Assembly (NCBI GenBank): GCA_964470965.1
Contig: CAYYIS010000022.1
Location: 13,022-77,021, forward strand
Reading direction: 5' to 3'
Length of the DNA stretch: 64,000 nucleotides
Source: CAYYIS01 sp964470965
GTDB taxonomy: Bacteria > JAAXHH01 > JABIQT01
Below are positions 27,037 through 35,853 of this stretch, one piece after another (within the stretch, counting starts at the first letter, position 1; every line of letters begins with the position of its first letter). Under the pieces are notes generated by a model. It worked only from the letters and a program-made list of their open reading frames with translations. It was not told the origin of the DNA and ran no database searches. Made by a program: the position numbers and the translations under genes.

Positions 27037-29130
27037 ATGGATGACGTAACGGAAAACCCTCTCCTCAACTGGACCGATTTACCTCCCTTTGACAGGATTG
27101 AAATCGAACATATACAACCGGCCGTCAAGACTCTGATCGAGCGGTCCGAGGAGGCGCTGAGCGTCCTGGAAGCACAGCCCGAGGATGCATGGACCTGGGA
27201 CCGAGTTCTGATTCCCCTCGAGAAAATAGATGACGATCTGGGCAGGATATGGGGTGTTGTTTCTCACCTCCATTCGGTGAAAAACAGTCAGGAATTACGA
27301 GATGTCTACGATCCCCTGCTCGCAGATATTGTGACCTTCAGTAACAGAATGGGGCAAAGTAAGCCACTCTATAATGCCTTTCGAGCTCTTCGTAACGGCC
27401 CGGAATGGGATGGCTATGACGCAGCACGGAAACGGATCATAGAATCAGGCATCAGGGAAGCGGAATTGAATGGTGTCGGACTGGACGATGAAGGCAGAAT
27501 ACGATACAACGAAATCAGCCAGAGGCAGGCGGAAATAACGACACAATACTCCAATAACGTCCTGGATGACACCAAGGCGTTTAGACTAAAACTCGATTCC
27601 GCCGATGATGTGGAAGGGCTGCCCTCCACGTTACTGGAACTCGGTGCGGATGAAGCCCGCAGGGATGGCTTCGAAGATGCTACGGCGGAAACGGGCCCCT
27701 GGGTCGTAACGCTGGAAATACCCAGCTTCATGCCGTTCATGCAACACAGCAGACGGCGGGATCTGAGGATGCAAATGTACCGGGCTTATGTGACACGCGC
27801 CTCGGATGGGGAATTTGACAACACTGAAATAATCGAGGAGACGCTCGCGCTTCGCAATGAAAAAGCACGATTACTCGGGTTTCAAACATATGCTGATCTG
27901 AGCCTCAGCAGAAAAATGGCGCCGGACGTGAAGAGCGTGGAGGACTTGCTGGATGAGTTGCAACAGGCGGCGCGGCCGAGTGCCGAGCGGGATCTGGATG
28001 ACCTGCGGGATCTGGCCAGGGAAGCGGGGGCGCCCGAGGCGGACGATTTCAAGCAATGGGACAGTGCGTACTGGTCGGAACGTTTAAGAGAGAAAAGGTA
28101 TGATATCCGGGACGAAGAACTTCGACCGTATTTCCCGTTGCCGGGAGTACTCGACGGATTGTTCAAGCTCACGGAGAGGCTATTCAATATTAAAGTCGTT
28201 CAGGCTGACGGAGAAGCCACCGTATGGCATGAAGATGTTCAATTCTTCAAGGTCTATGGTGGGGCCGGGGACCAAGTCGCCGGTTTTTACCTGGATGTAT
28301 ACACCCGACCCGGGGAAAAACGAGGCGGCGCCTGGATGAACGCCTGTGTAGGCAGAAGCAAAGTTATGGCACCCCAGGGCGAGCCGGTTAGACTGCCGGT
28401 GGCCTATTTGATGTGCAATCAGAGTAAACCGGTAGGAGGGAAACCATCCCTTATGACGTTCATGGATGTGGAAACGCTCTTCCATGAATTCGGACACGGC
28501 CTGCAGCATATGCTTACCACCGTCGATGAAGGGCTGGCTGCCGGATTGTCAAATATAGAATGGGACGCGGTAGAGTTGGCCAGTCACTTCATGGAGAACT
28601 GGTGTTTCCATCCTGAAACACTAAAAGGCCTTGCTCGGCACTATGAAACCAACGAGCCGCTGCCTGATGAGATTATCGAGAGGCTTCGCGCCACAAGAAC
28701 CTTTCGTGAAGGCAGCAACACTTTGCGGCAGGTAAATTTCGGGCTCCTGGACCTGGAACTCCACCACCGGTTCACCGCAGACGGTCCGGAGACCTCTTTA
28801 GAGGTGCAAACGCGGATCGATCGTAACACATTGATTCTTGCTCCATTGCCGGAAGACAAATTTATCTGTTCGTTTTCTCACATATTCGCAGGCGGCTATG
28901 CGGCCGGCTATTACAGCTATAAATGGTCCGAAGTTCTCAGTGCCGATGCGTTTTCCGCCTTCGAAGAGGCTGGCCTGGAGGATGACGTGGCGATCCGTGA
29001 GCTGGGCAGCCGATACCGAAATACCATCCTGGCGCTGGGAGGAAGTGTCCACCCTATGGATGTTTTCAAAGCCTTTCGCGGCAGAGGGCCCTCCACAGAA
29101 GCGCTGTTGAAACAGGGTGGATTGAAGTAA
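27037..29130 (+). CDS. prlC: M3-family oligopeptidase (oligopeptidase A-like)
   Basis: Cytoplasmic zinc metallopeptidase that degrades short peptides. 697 residues, close to E. coli oligopeptidase A (680). The zinc site is HEFGH (483-487) with the downstream Glu in the IEWDAVELASHFMENW helix. Amino-terminal helical features such as PPFDRIEIEHIQPAV match the family. The C-terminal substrate loop GGYAAGYYSYKWSEVLSADAF is diagnostic. AAAGG lies 6 bases before ATG. It fits with the two peptide-type importers in the window but is not in an operon with them. Confidence 0.93.
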   Translation: MDDVTENPLLNWTDLPPFDRIEIEHIQPAVKTLIERSEEALSVLEAQPEDAWTWDRVLIPLEKIDDDLGRIWGVVSHLHSVKNSQELRDVYDPLLADIVTFSNRMGQSKPLYNAFRALRNGPEWDGYDAARKRIIESGIREAELNGVGLDDEGRIRYNEISQRQAEITTQYSNNVLDDTKAFRLKLDSADDVEGLPSTLLELGADEARRDGFEDATAETGPWVVTLEIPSFMPFMQHSRRRDLRMQMYRAYVTRASDGEFDNTEIIEETLALRNEKARLLGFQTYADLSLSRKMAPDVKSVEDLLDELQQAARPSAERDLDDLRDLAREAGAPEADDFKQWDSAYWSERLREKRYDIRDEELRPYFPLPGVLDGLFKLTERLFNIKVVQADGEATVWHEDVQFFKVYGGAGDQVAGFYLDVYTRPGEKRGGAWMNACVGRSKVMAPQGEPVRLPVAYLMCNQSKPVGGKPSLMTFMDVETLFHEFGHGLQHMLTTVDEGLAAGLSNIEWDAVELASHFMENWCFHPETLKGLARHYETNEPLPDEIIERLRATRTFREGSNTLRQVNFGLLDLELHHRFTADGPETSLEVQTRIDRNTLILAPLPEDKFICSFSHIFAGGYAAGYYSYKWSEVLSADAFSAFEEAGLEDDVAIRELGSRYRNTILALGGSVHPMDVFKAFRGRGPSTEALLKQGGLK

Positions 29131-29538
29131 ATCGAGGCAGATGAACGAAGAGAGAGGCGCTGCGTGGCGGATTTTTCGATGAGATGAGCGATGATGTCGT
29201 GGAGACAGAGCACACGTCCGAAAAATGGGCTGAAGGTAAAGTCGAAACAGGAATGGAACTGTACCGGCAGGAATGTAACCTGACCCGGCCGTTCACGGCA
29301 TAGGATAACGGGCGGTTCCTGAATCCCGGGAACCCCTGCCGTTGAAAACGCCTTTTCCACTCGCTTCGTATCATGCCAGCGCATTCCGGCCGTCTTTTCA
29401 GTAGCCGGTGTACCGGCATCGTCACCGGTCTTCACCCTCTCCTTAGGTCAGACCTATCACAAGCAGATCGTCGCTGCCCCTGTTTCCTCTGATGCAGCAT
29501 TTAGAAGAAGTGTACCATCCCCTCCACCGGTAACAACT
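29131..29538. other. 408-base intergenic region, no confident gene
   Basis: An open frame from ATG 29184 to TAG 29303 (39 residues, MSDDVVETEH start) has gene-like composition but no ribosome-binding site and no recognised family. Longer minus-strand frames cross into flanking genes and look like shadows. No promoter or hairpin stands out. Confidence 0.5.
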
Positions 29539-30609
29539 ATGGAGCAAAATCGCGTCGGAATTATAGGGGCGGGCCATATCGCCAGGTCTTACGCACGAGC
29601 GTGGAAGGCCGAGGCCGTGCTTACCGCCGTTTGTAGCCGGCAGAATCACAGAGCGGAACGGCTGGCAAAAGCGTTCGGGATTCCGGTCGTCTGTTCGGGG
29701 GGAGATGACCTGATGGCAAGAGACGACGTCGATATCGTCTGTATAACTACCCCCCCCCATCTCCACCATCCTTTTGCGGTTAAGGCCATCGAGGCAGGTA
29801 AACACGTGTTCTGCGAGAAACCTATGGCATTGAATGCGGCTCAGGCGCGGGATATGTGGCGACGGGGGTGTAAACAGGGAGTTAAGACAGGGATTCAGTT
29901 CAGCCAGCGGTTTCGCTGGCCGTCGTTAATTTACTTACACGAAATGGTCCGTAAAGGGGATCTGGGCGAGATTCACAATTTCGAAGGATCCTGGGCATTC
30001 GATTGGGCAAAAAGTCCGGCCCATCCCATGAGCTGGCGGTTCAGGCGGGGCGAAGCAGGAACCGGCGCCCTGGGAGACCTGGGTGCCTATATGATCGATG
30101 CTGCCCGATGGCTGATTGGTGAGATAGATGGCGTCCGAGGTTATCTGGAGACTATTGTAAAACAAAGGCCGGTTATCGGAGAGCAGTATAATTTCACGGA
30201 ATTACGCCAGATGCAGCAGGACAATACACTGCCGGCCTCCGCTGAAACAGCTTCGGTGGAGAACGATGATATCTGTACCGTACTGATCAATTTTAAAAAT
30301 GGCGCCCACGGAATGATAACCGCAAATCGAATGCGGCAATTCAACACGATCCGGGTCGAAGGAACCGAAGGGGTTTGCAAGTGGGATATGCAGTCTGAAA
30401 AACTCCTACTCAGGTCTCCAGATCAGGAATCCTTCGCTGAAGTGAAAATTCCAACCCGTATTTCATCTTCGTCAATGGTCTCCCAGTTCCTCGCCAACAT
30501 ACGGGACGGCAGTGATCTGCCGCCCACGTTCTACGACGGCCTGAAGGTGCAGGAGGTGATCGATGCGGCGGTCCAATCTCATAAAGAAAGCCAGTGGGTC
30601 AGTCTGTAG
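29539..30609 (+). CDS. Gfo/Idh/MocA-family oxidoreductase
   Basis: NAD(P)-dependent sugar or polyol dehydrogenase-like enzyme, 356 residues. The Rossmann motif GIIGAGHIA is at 7-15 and the family motif CEKP at 92-95 contains the catalytic-site lysine. The C-terminal alpha/beta domain follows from about 130 with FEGSWAFDW and LGDLGAYMIDAARWL, whose Asp and His/Tyr positions vary among members. Probably acts on a sugar derivative; cofactor and substrate not resolved. No clear ribosome-binding site precedes ATG 29539. Confidence 0.88.
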   Translation: MEQNRVGIIGAGHIARSYARAWKAEAVLTAVCSRQNHRAERLAKAFGIPVVCSGGDDLMARDDVDIVCITTPPHLHHPFAVKAIEAGKHVFCEKPMALNAAQARDMWRRGCKQGVKTGIQFSQRFRWPSLIYLHEMVRKGDLGEIHNFEGSWAFDWAKSPAHPMSWRFRRGEAGTGALGDLGAYMIDAARWLIGEIDGVRGYLETIVKQRPVIGEQYNFTELRQMQQDNTLPASAETASVENDDICTVLINFKNGAHGMITANRMRQFNTIRVEGTEGVCKWDMQSEKLLLRSPDQESFAEVKIPTRISSSSMVSQFLANIRDGSDLPPTFYDGLKVQEVIDAAVQSHKESQWVSL

Positions 30610-30836
30610 GGGCCGGATAGATCTGCGAGCGGAGTTTTCCCTGGGCAACCATGCCTGCTGCTTGGATAACCTGGATATGTGAACGACAGAAAATCATTCT
30701 TCAGGCTTGAACCGAAGGGTAGAATGACCGGACCGCCCCAACCTGATTTACCTATCGGACTTTCGGCAGCTCCTGGGCAAAGCCAATTGAGCTTATGGAT
30801 GGTGTGACAACAGATAAGAAGACGAGGGATTGAATC
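30610..30836. other. Non-coding stretch after the Gfo/Idh/MocA gene
   Basis: I see no gene, promoter or terminator here. Together with the small open frame that follows, it separates the oxidoreductase from the small membrane protein by 379 bases. Confidence 0.5.
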
Positions 30837-30992
30837 ATGAATCGTGTCGTGCGTGTCATCGGTCCAGCGGGTTTTGTCGTGGGCAGGTCTATGAACTCAC
30901 TTAAATGTACGGCTTGTCTATGTGAAAGACGATCCGGTGCAACATTCCGGCGCATCCCGCAGTCGAACCGTGAAAGGAGGGAAAGACAATGA
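30837..30992 (+). CDS. Possible 51-residue basic peptide, coupled to the next gene
   Basis: ATG 30837 has GAGGG 8 bases upstream. The frame ends in a TGA that overlaps the ATG of the membrane protein gene (ATGA at 30989-30992). The product is strongly basic at its C terminus and has a CTACLC cysteine cluster (residues 24-29). No family recognised. The overlap suggests a coupled leader ORF, but the length makes a chance frame quite possible. Confidence 0.3.
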   Translation: MNRVVRVIGPAGFVVGRSMNSLKCTACLCERRSGATFRRIPQSNRERRERQ

Positions 30993-31225
30993 CTACCGAA
31001 TTAGCAATCATTGCCAGCGTCATCGGCGGTGCAGCGGGTCTGGTAGCCGGCATTAAACATGAAATGGAAGGCCTCCATCTCATCTTTGCTGTGGCGGGTG
31101 CTGTTTTTTTGGCGCTCATCCTTACATACGTTGCCATCCTGGCGCTCAAAGTCCTGGTCGTGGCCGCCATGATTGTCGGTGTCTACTATGCGGCGCAGTG
31201 GATACAAGGTTTGTTACGACGGTGA
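30989..31225 (+). CDS. Small integral membrane protein, unknown function
   Basis: 78 residues, nearly all hydrophobic. Likely helices span about 5-22, 30-50 and 51-70, with a short charged turn KHEMEG and a basic end (GLLRR). The ribosome-binding site AAAGGAGG, 8 bases before ATG, is the strongest in the window, implying efficient translation. No family assigned. The last 12 bases overlap the 3' end of the convergent sulfatase-like gene. Confidence 0.7.
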   Translation: MTTELAIIASVIGGAAGLVAGIKHEMEGLHLIFAVAGAVFLALILTYVAILALKVLVVAAMIVGVYYAAQWIQGLLRR

Positions 31226-32620
31226 GTTTTTGTATGTCCCGGCGATAGCCGGGTCCGTGTCGGTCTGCGCGATTAAATTGAGAATAACCGAATGAAGACG
31301 CCGCCCCTCATCCGGATTCTCAGCAAGTACGTTGTGCTCCTGACCTGGATCATCCGGAAGGTAAAACAGTTCATCCCGCCGGCGTTCGGGCATACCGGTC
31401 ATGGGATATGTTTCCTCTCGAACCGGTGGCCCCTTATACGCTAGGTCTTTGTTGGGCCAGTACACGAGCGACCAGGTTCCATCGGTAACCGTTGCCGGAA
31501 CGGTTCCCCAGTGGTCGTTAAGATTGCGGCCGGTTATCGCATAGTTCCTGTGCGTCTCCCTAGTACCCTGTGCCACCGCCGCGAAAGACTCTCCCTGTAA
31601 GCCTGGCGGCACATCAAGTTCGTTGAAATCACACAAAGTCGGAAACAGGTCAACCGGTTGTATGATGGCGCCTGTCCGGCCGGGCGATATGTTTGGGGAC
31701 GCCACCATGAACGGTATGTGTGTCATGGGTTCATACAGCTGCCCCAGGTCACCCCAGGGTTTGCCCTGAAGACCGTGATCCCCAAAATAATGACCGTGGT
31801 CTGACATCAGGGTGATAAGAGTATTCTCCCTGAGCCCCAGAAGAGATATTGTCTCCAGCAGATACCCCACCCAGCGGTCTACCATCGATATTTCCGCCGC
31901 GTACAGTGCCTGCACGTGATTCAGTTCCCTGTCCGTCATGAAATCACTGAACCCGTAGCAGGGGTACATGATGACATCGCCGTCATAACCTGGATTGTAC
32001 CTGTCGATGTAGTACTGCGGTGGATCCCATGGTTCATGAGGATCCCAGGCGTCGATCCACAGGAAGAACCCGTCGCGCTTGTAATTCCGCTCCAGCCAGT
32101 GACCGGCTTCCGTCATCGTCCTGGCTACGAGATAGTCAGATTCGAATCGCCGCCGGGATTGATTCATCAGGTATCGTTTGAGTCCGGCTGCTTTGACTTT
32201 GTGTTCCGCGGCCGGGAGTCGGATGTCGTCGATGCCCTCGCTGATCCACGGCTCGCCTCCCTGTCCTCGGATCCATTCGATAGACCCGAAACCGCGATCC
32301 AGAAAATTGCCCTGGGTCATGAACATCGGTGTATCAAACACCAGGCCGGTCGTGTAGCCCTCCTGCCGGAAGGTCCCCGCCATGGTCGGCAGGTCCCGTT
32401 CCATCTCGTCCCAGGTGTTGAATGGACGTCCCCACCTCCCGGTAAACAGGTCCCGCCTGCAGGGAAGCGTTGGAAACGATCCGGTATACGCCCTGTCGAA
32501 TACCAGTGCCTCTTGTGCGAACCGATTTATATGCGGCGTTTCCGCCTTTGAACTGTCACCGGCATAAATCCCAAGGTGGTCGGTCCGAAATGAATCGAGC
32601 ATGATTACTATGATGTTCAT
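31214..32620 (-). CDS. Sulfatase-like alkaline-phosphatase-superfamily hydrolase lacking the formylglycine cysteine
   Basis: 468 residues with the arylsulfatase fold: metal Asp near the start (VIMLDSFRTDHLG), LMSDHGHYFGDHG for the later metal ligands, and a C-terminal subdomain. In true sulfatases the CxPSR motif supplies formylglycine. Here the aligned segment is Thr51-Leu-Pro-Cys54-Arg55 followed by DLFTGR. The nucleophile position is thus Thr, as in nucleotide pyrophosphatases/phosphodiesterases, and a phosphodiesterase or phosphonate hydrolase activity is plausible. No signal peptide. GGAG lies 5 bases before ATG. The PhyH gene ends 12 bases upstream, so the two form an operon. Confidence 0.78.
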   Translation of the reverse strand: MNIIVIMLDSFRTDHLGIYAGDSSKAETPHINRFAQEALVFDRAYTGSFPTLPCRRDLFTGRWGRPFNTWDEMERDLPTMAGTFRQEGYTTGLVFDTPMFMTQGNFLDRGFGSIEWIRGQGGEPWISEGIDDIRLPAAEHKVKAAGLKRYLMNQSRRRFESDYLVARTMTEAGHWLERNYKRDGFFLWIDAWDPHEPWDPPQYYIDRYNPGYDGDVIMYPCYGFSDFMTDRELNHVQALYAAEISMVDRWVGYLLETISLLGLRENTLITLMSDHGHYFGDHGLQGKPWGDLGQLYEPMTHIPFMVASPNISPGRTGAIIQPVDLFPTLCDFNELDVPPGLQGESFAAVAQGTRETHRNYAITGRNLNDHWGTVPATVTDGTWSLVYWPNKDLAYKGPPVREETYPMTGMPERRRDELFYLPDDPGQEHNVLAENPDEGRRLHSVILNLIAQTDTDPAIAGTYKNSPS

Positions 32621-32632
32621 ACCGTCTCCGAT

Positions 32633-33424
32633 TTATGGTCTGCGGATATGTGGCGCTTCCATAACCTCCCGCTGCTCATCAGTCATACTCTCGATGTACT
32701 CTGGGTAGGCTATGGTGTGGGCGCCTGGGCTATAAGCCGAATAGCCGGGACTGAACTTATATAGTAACGCTCTGCGCTGATGATCCGCAGTCCACGGAAG
32801 TGTGCCGTGAGTGAGAGTTTCCGTGAAAATGACCGCATCCCCTGCATGGCCGTTAAGTTCGAGTACGTGTTCCTGATATTTTTCCCAGTGTTTCATGCGT
32901 TTTGGACAGGGGAGATTGGCCTTGTGGCTGCCGGGTATGACCGAAACCCCTCCATCGCCCGGTCCCTCGTCGGCGAGGAGAAATTCCACGACGGTCAATC
33001 CAGTGTAGATGCGGCCGTGTTTAAAGAAATATGCCTCGGATAGATTCACACGTTCGACACCGCCTCCATGCAGGGTACCGCCTTCACAGCCGGAATCCAT
33101 CGCGATCAAGCCGGGACCGTGGTCGAGTCGGTATCCTTCCCCGAGAATCTCTTCGAGATAGGGCTTGATGGCAGGATGGACCAGGAGATTTCGGTATGGT
33201 TCACACCAGGGTTGTTCCCAAGACAGCATACCCCCCATGTCTTTGCGATGGGAAGTCCCCGCCAGAGCTTTCGAACTGCCGGACAGGGATCGGTCCATTT
33301 CGTTCAGCTGACTGATATGTTGGTCTATTCCATCATTGAGCTGTTTTACTTCCTCCGTAGTGAGGACTTCTCTCAAAACCAGGTAGCCGTTGAGGTCGAA
33401 CAGGTATTTTTCATCTTCGTTCAT
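32633..33424 (-). CDS. PhyH-family protein with HxG iron motif (halogenase-like triad)
   Basis: 263 residues. The start YLFDLNGYLVL matches the HxG/HxQ paralogues. The first metal motif is His119-Gly-Gly121 (TLHGGG) where canonical members have HxD. Distal His206 lies in LTHGT and Arg217/Arg218 follow. SVIPGSHKANLPCP is the conserved turn. HxG/HxA is the signature of Fe/2OG halogenases, where the missing carboxylate leaves room for chloride; but this PhyH subgroup is common and its chemistry is unproven. First gene of a pair with the sulfatase-like hydrolase, and divergent from hxlA with 123 AT-rich bases between. Confidence 0.83.
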   Translation of the reverse strand: MNEDEKYLFDLNGYLVLREVLTTEEVKQLNDGIDQHISQLNEMDRSLSGSSKALAGTSHRKDMGGMLSWEQPWCEPYRNLLVHPAIKPYLEEILGEGYRLDHGPGLIAMDSGCEGGTLHGGGVERVNLSEAYFFKHGRIYTGLTVVEFLLADEGPGDGGVSVIPGSHKANLPCPKRMKHWEKYQEHVLELNGHAGDAVIFTETLTHGTLPWTADHQRRALLYKFSPGYSAYSPGAHTIAYPEYIESMTDEQREVMEAPHIRRP

Positions 33425-33547
33425 GGTAAAGCTCCGAAGGTGGATTCTGTGTTGTGCGGCTTGAGTAGGGTGCCTATATTATATATTCCTTGTTCTCGTA
33501 TGGCAAGGTACAGGATATGTTCCCAAGGTATATCGATGGAGATCCCG

Positions 33548-34174
33548 ATGAGGCTGCAGCTGGCACTCGACACAACGAATCTTGACGTCGCGCTGAAACT
33601 CGTGGATGATCTCCAGGCGCTTGTCGAGATCGTCGAAGTGGGTACCCCGCTAATCCTGAAAGAGGGCAGCAGAGCTATCAGGGAGATCAAAAAGCGTCAC
33701 CCCGGCCAGGTGGTACTCGCCGACTTCAAAATAATGGATGCCGGCGCGTGCGAAGCGGAGATCGCATTTGAGGCTGGGGCGGATATCGTGTCCGTGCTGG
33801 GCGCAGCGAATGATGTCACCATACAGGATGCAGTCGAAAAAGCCCATCAGGATGATCGGCAGATAATGGCTGATCTGATCGCTGTAGAGGATGTTACAGG
33901 TAGAGCGGATTTTTTGAACAAGATGCATGTGGATTATGTTTGTGTCCATACCGCATCGGATATACCACATCAGAGGCCGACGGAAGACCTTGCTAGGGTA
34001 AGAGGCGTGTTGACCGACGTCGGCATCGCGGTGGCCGGAGGAGTCGATCCGGAGATCGTAAAACAGTGTGCCGCCTACCACCCCGATATCGTGGTCGTAG
34101 GCAGTTACATCACCGGCAGCACCGATCCCCGCCGGGCGGCAGGGGAAATCAGGTCATCATTCAGGTTTGAGTAG
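33548..34174 (+). CDS. hxlA: 3-hexulose-6-phosphate synthase
   Basis: Condenses formaldehyde with ribulose 5-phosphate to D-arabino-3-hexulose 6-phosphate, the first step of the ribulose monophosphate pathway. 208 residues, the family's usual length. The orotidine-decarboxylase-like barrel shows Asp8 (LALDTT), Glu30 (VEVGTPL) and the D-x-K-x-x-D site at 59-64 (ADFKIMDAG), then AGADIVSVLG and VAGGVDPE. The downstream gene is its usual isomerase partner, which argues against the related 3-keto-L-gulonate-6-phosphate decarboxylase. I chose ATG 33548 with GGAG 6 bases upstream; ATG 33536 adds four residues. Only 15 bases separate it from hxlB. Confidence 0.9.
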   Translation: MRLQLALDTTNLDVALKLVDDLQALVEIVEVGTPLILKEGSRAIREIKKRHPGQVVLADFKIMDAGACEAEIAFEAGADIVSVLGAANDVTIQDAVEKAHQDDRQIMADLIAVEDVTGRADFLNKMHVDYVCVHTASDIPHQRPTEDLARVRGVLTDVGIAVAGGVDPEIVKQCAAYHPDIVVVGSYITGSTDPRRAAGEIRSSFRFE

Positions 34175-34189
34175 TGAAGGAGAGCCTAT

Positions 34190-34750
34190 ATGCCCTTCCA
34201 GGATCATCTCCAGGTCATCAGTGATGAGTTGCGGCGGACGCTCGCTGCTCTGAACGGAGACGATTTCGATCCCTTCATCGATGCCATCCAGGACGCTGAC
34301 GGTGTCTTTGTCTCTGGCGCCGGGCGGTCCGGGATGATGATGCGCAGTTTTGCCATGCGGCTCATGCATCTGGGATTGAAAGTCTCGGTAGTCGGTGAAA
34401 CGGTTACGGGTCGCATCTCAAAATCGGACTGTTTGATTATCGGGTCAGGCTCAGGCACTACGGAGAGCCTGGTAAATCATGCCAGGCGGGCCGGGGAGGC
34501 CGGTGCGAAAATCGGGTTGATTACCATCCATGATCGGTCACTTATCGCTGAACTGGCGGACATGATTATTACCATCCCGGCGCCTTCACCCAAAATATCC
34601 GGAGACACCGGGTTCAGATCCGCCCAGCCCATGGGAGCCCTGTTCGAACAGTGCCTTTTTATATCACTGGAAGCGATCATTATGGAAACAATGGTCAGGA
34701 CGGGACAGAACACCGGTAAAATGTTCGCAAGACATGCAAATCTGGAATAA
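34190..34750 (+). CDS. hxlB: 6-phospho-3-hexuloisomerase
   Basis: SIS-domain isomerase that turns hexulose 6-phosphate into fructose 6-phosphate, completing formaldehyde fixation. 186 residues, normal length. SIS motifs: VSGAGRSGMM (about 43-52) and IGSGSGTTE (about 84-92) for phosphate binding. QPMGALFEQ (about 145-153) and the terminal MFARHANLE are diagnostic of PHI. AGGAG lies 7 bases before the ATG. Located between hxlA (15-base gap) and an M19 peptidase-like gene (14-base gap). Confidence 0.92.
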   Translation: MPFQDHLQVISDELRRTLAALNGDDFDPFIDAIQDADGVFVSGAGRSGMMMRSFAMRLMHLGLKVSVVGETVTGRISKSDCLIIGSGSGTTESLVNHARRAGEAGAKIGLITIHDRSLIAELADMIITIPAPSPKISGDTGFRSAQPMGALFEQCLFISLEAIIMETMVRTGQNTGKMFARHANLE

Positions 34751-34764
34751 AGGTTCATGTAGAC

Positions 34765-35853
34765 ATGCTCAAACAGGTATCCGATCAAGTCCGGCATTTT
34801 CATGACACACACCCCATATGCGACATGCTGGGTTTAAATCTCACGCATCCACGGTTTGTTCTGGACCATATAGACCTTGGTAAGCGCCAGGAGACTACGT
34901 GCCGTGGCGATTTTATCAAATTCAGGGAATGGGGAATGGACCTGGTCATGTGTAAAGGCGGGCCGGTTCTGTACGATGAAAACTTTGCTGCGGTTTGGAC
35001 GCGGGAATCGGAACACAGGCCTGGGCGGGATAATCCCGAGAGGATGTATTTGTCGTCGGCGTTTAAAAACCCGACGCAGGTGACCCTGTCCGTACTGGAC
35101 AGGTTCTTATGCGATGTGGAGGCAAATCCCGATAAAGTAAGCCTGGTCAAAACCGCAGCGGACATAGACCGTACGAAGGCCGCCGGTAAAGTCGGTGTGC
35201 TGATGGGGAGCAACCGTTCTGACTGGTTCGGAGACGCACCCGGCGTATTGCGAATGTTCGCACGCCTGGGGCTCCGTATGATTACTCTGAGTGTCTCCGG
35301 TCGGGATTTCGGGTATGATGGCCACGACGAACTGCGCTCCGGCGGTCGGCTCACGGACCTTGGGGTACATATGATCCGGGAAATGAATCAATGCGGTATC
35401 CTGATTGATCTCGCCCATACAAACGATGTGTGTGCTCTGGACATCATAGAAGTATCTGAAAAACCGGTTCTGGACACTCACTCACGGCCCCGGGCGTTGG
35501 AAGGCGGCACACGCAACATTTCGGACGAGGTGATGAAGGCTCTTTCCGCAGGCGGAGGCGTCCTGGGTCTGTTGCCACCCATCTCAAGGCCGGACGGTGA
35601 AACGCCCTATGAGGGCGTAGCCGCCACTGAATTGGATTCGTTTATTGCGGACCTTCAACATGCCGTCGATGTAATGGGTGTAGGTGGTGTGGGGATCGGC
35701 ACACATTTCAACACGGCCTGCATGCCCTGGCTTACGGAGGGGTTGATTCGAGCAGGCTATTCAGATGATGATGTCGCCAGGGTCATGGGCGGGAATTACA
35801 TGAGAGTGTTAAGGCAGGTTCTGCCGACCGACGATACGGACCGTGATCCATGA
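34765..35853 (+). CDS. M19 (renal dipeptidase-like) amidohydrolase-fold protein with altered metal site
   Basis: 362 residues matching the M19 barrel: RLGLRMITLSVSGRDF, a central histidine in LIDLAHTND, and the second in LDTHSRPRALEGGTRN. The late NYMRVLRQV is the C-terminal family helix (usually GGNxLRV). Other metal ligands look different: the N-terminal HxD is not evident (PICDMLGLN), and the bridging glutamate region reads LMGSNRSDW. Some characterised-looking M19 relatives also lack these, so activity may be metal-poor or on another substrate such as a D-amino-acid or amide conjugate. It is the third gene of the hxlAB operon, overlapping the next PhyH start by four bases (ATGA). Confidence 0.8.
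   Translation: MLKQVSDQVRHFHDTHPICDMLGLNLTHPRFVLDHIDLGKRQETTCRGDFIKFREWGMDLVMCKGGPVLYDENFAAVWTRESEHRPGRDNPERMYLSSAFKNPTQVTLSVLDRFLCDVEANPDKVSLVKTAADIDRTKAAGKVGVLMGSNRSDWFGDAPGVLRMFARLGLRMITLSVSGRDFGYDGHDELRSGGRLTDLGVHMIREMNQCGILIDLAHTNDVCALDIIEVSEKPVLDTHSRPRALEGGTRNISDEVMKALSAGGGVLGLLPPISRPDGETPYEGVAATELDSFIADLQHAVDVMGVGGVGIGTHFNTACMPWLTEGLIRAGYSDDDVARVMGGNYMRVLRQVLPTDDTDRDP

Noticed and set aside
31238..31253. CCCGGC-GATA-GCCGGG hairpin just after the small membrane protein
   Set aside because: The stem is good but no T-run follows, and it lies inside the coding end of the sulfatase-like gene, so I do not call it a terminator.
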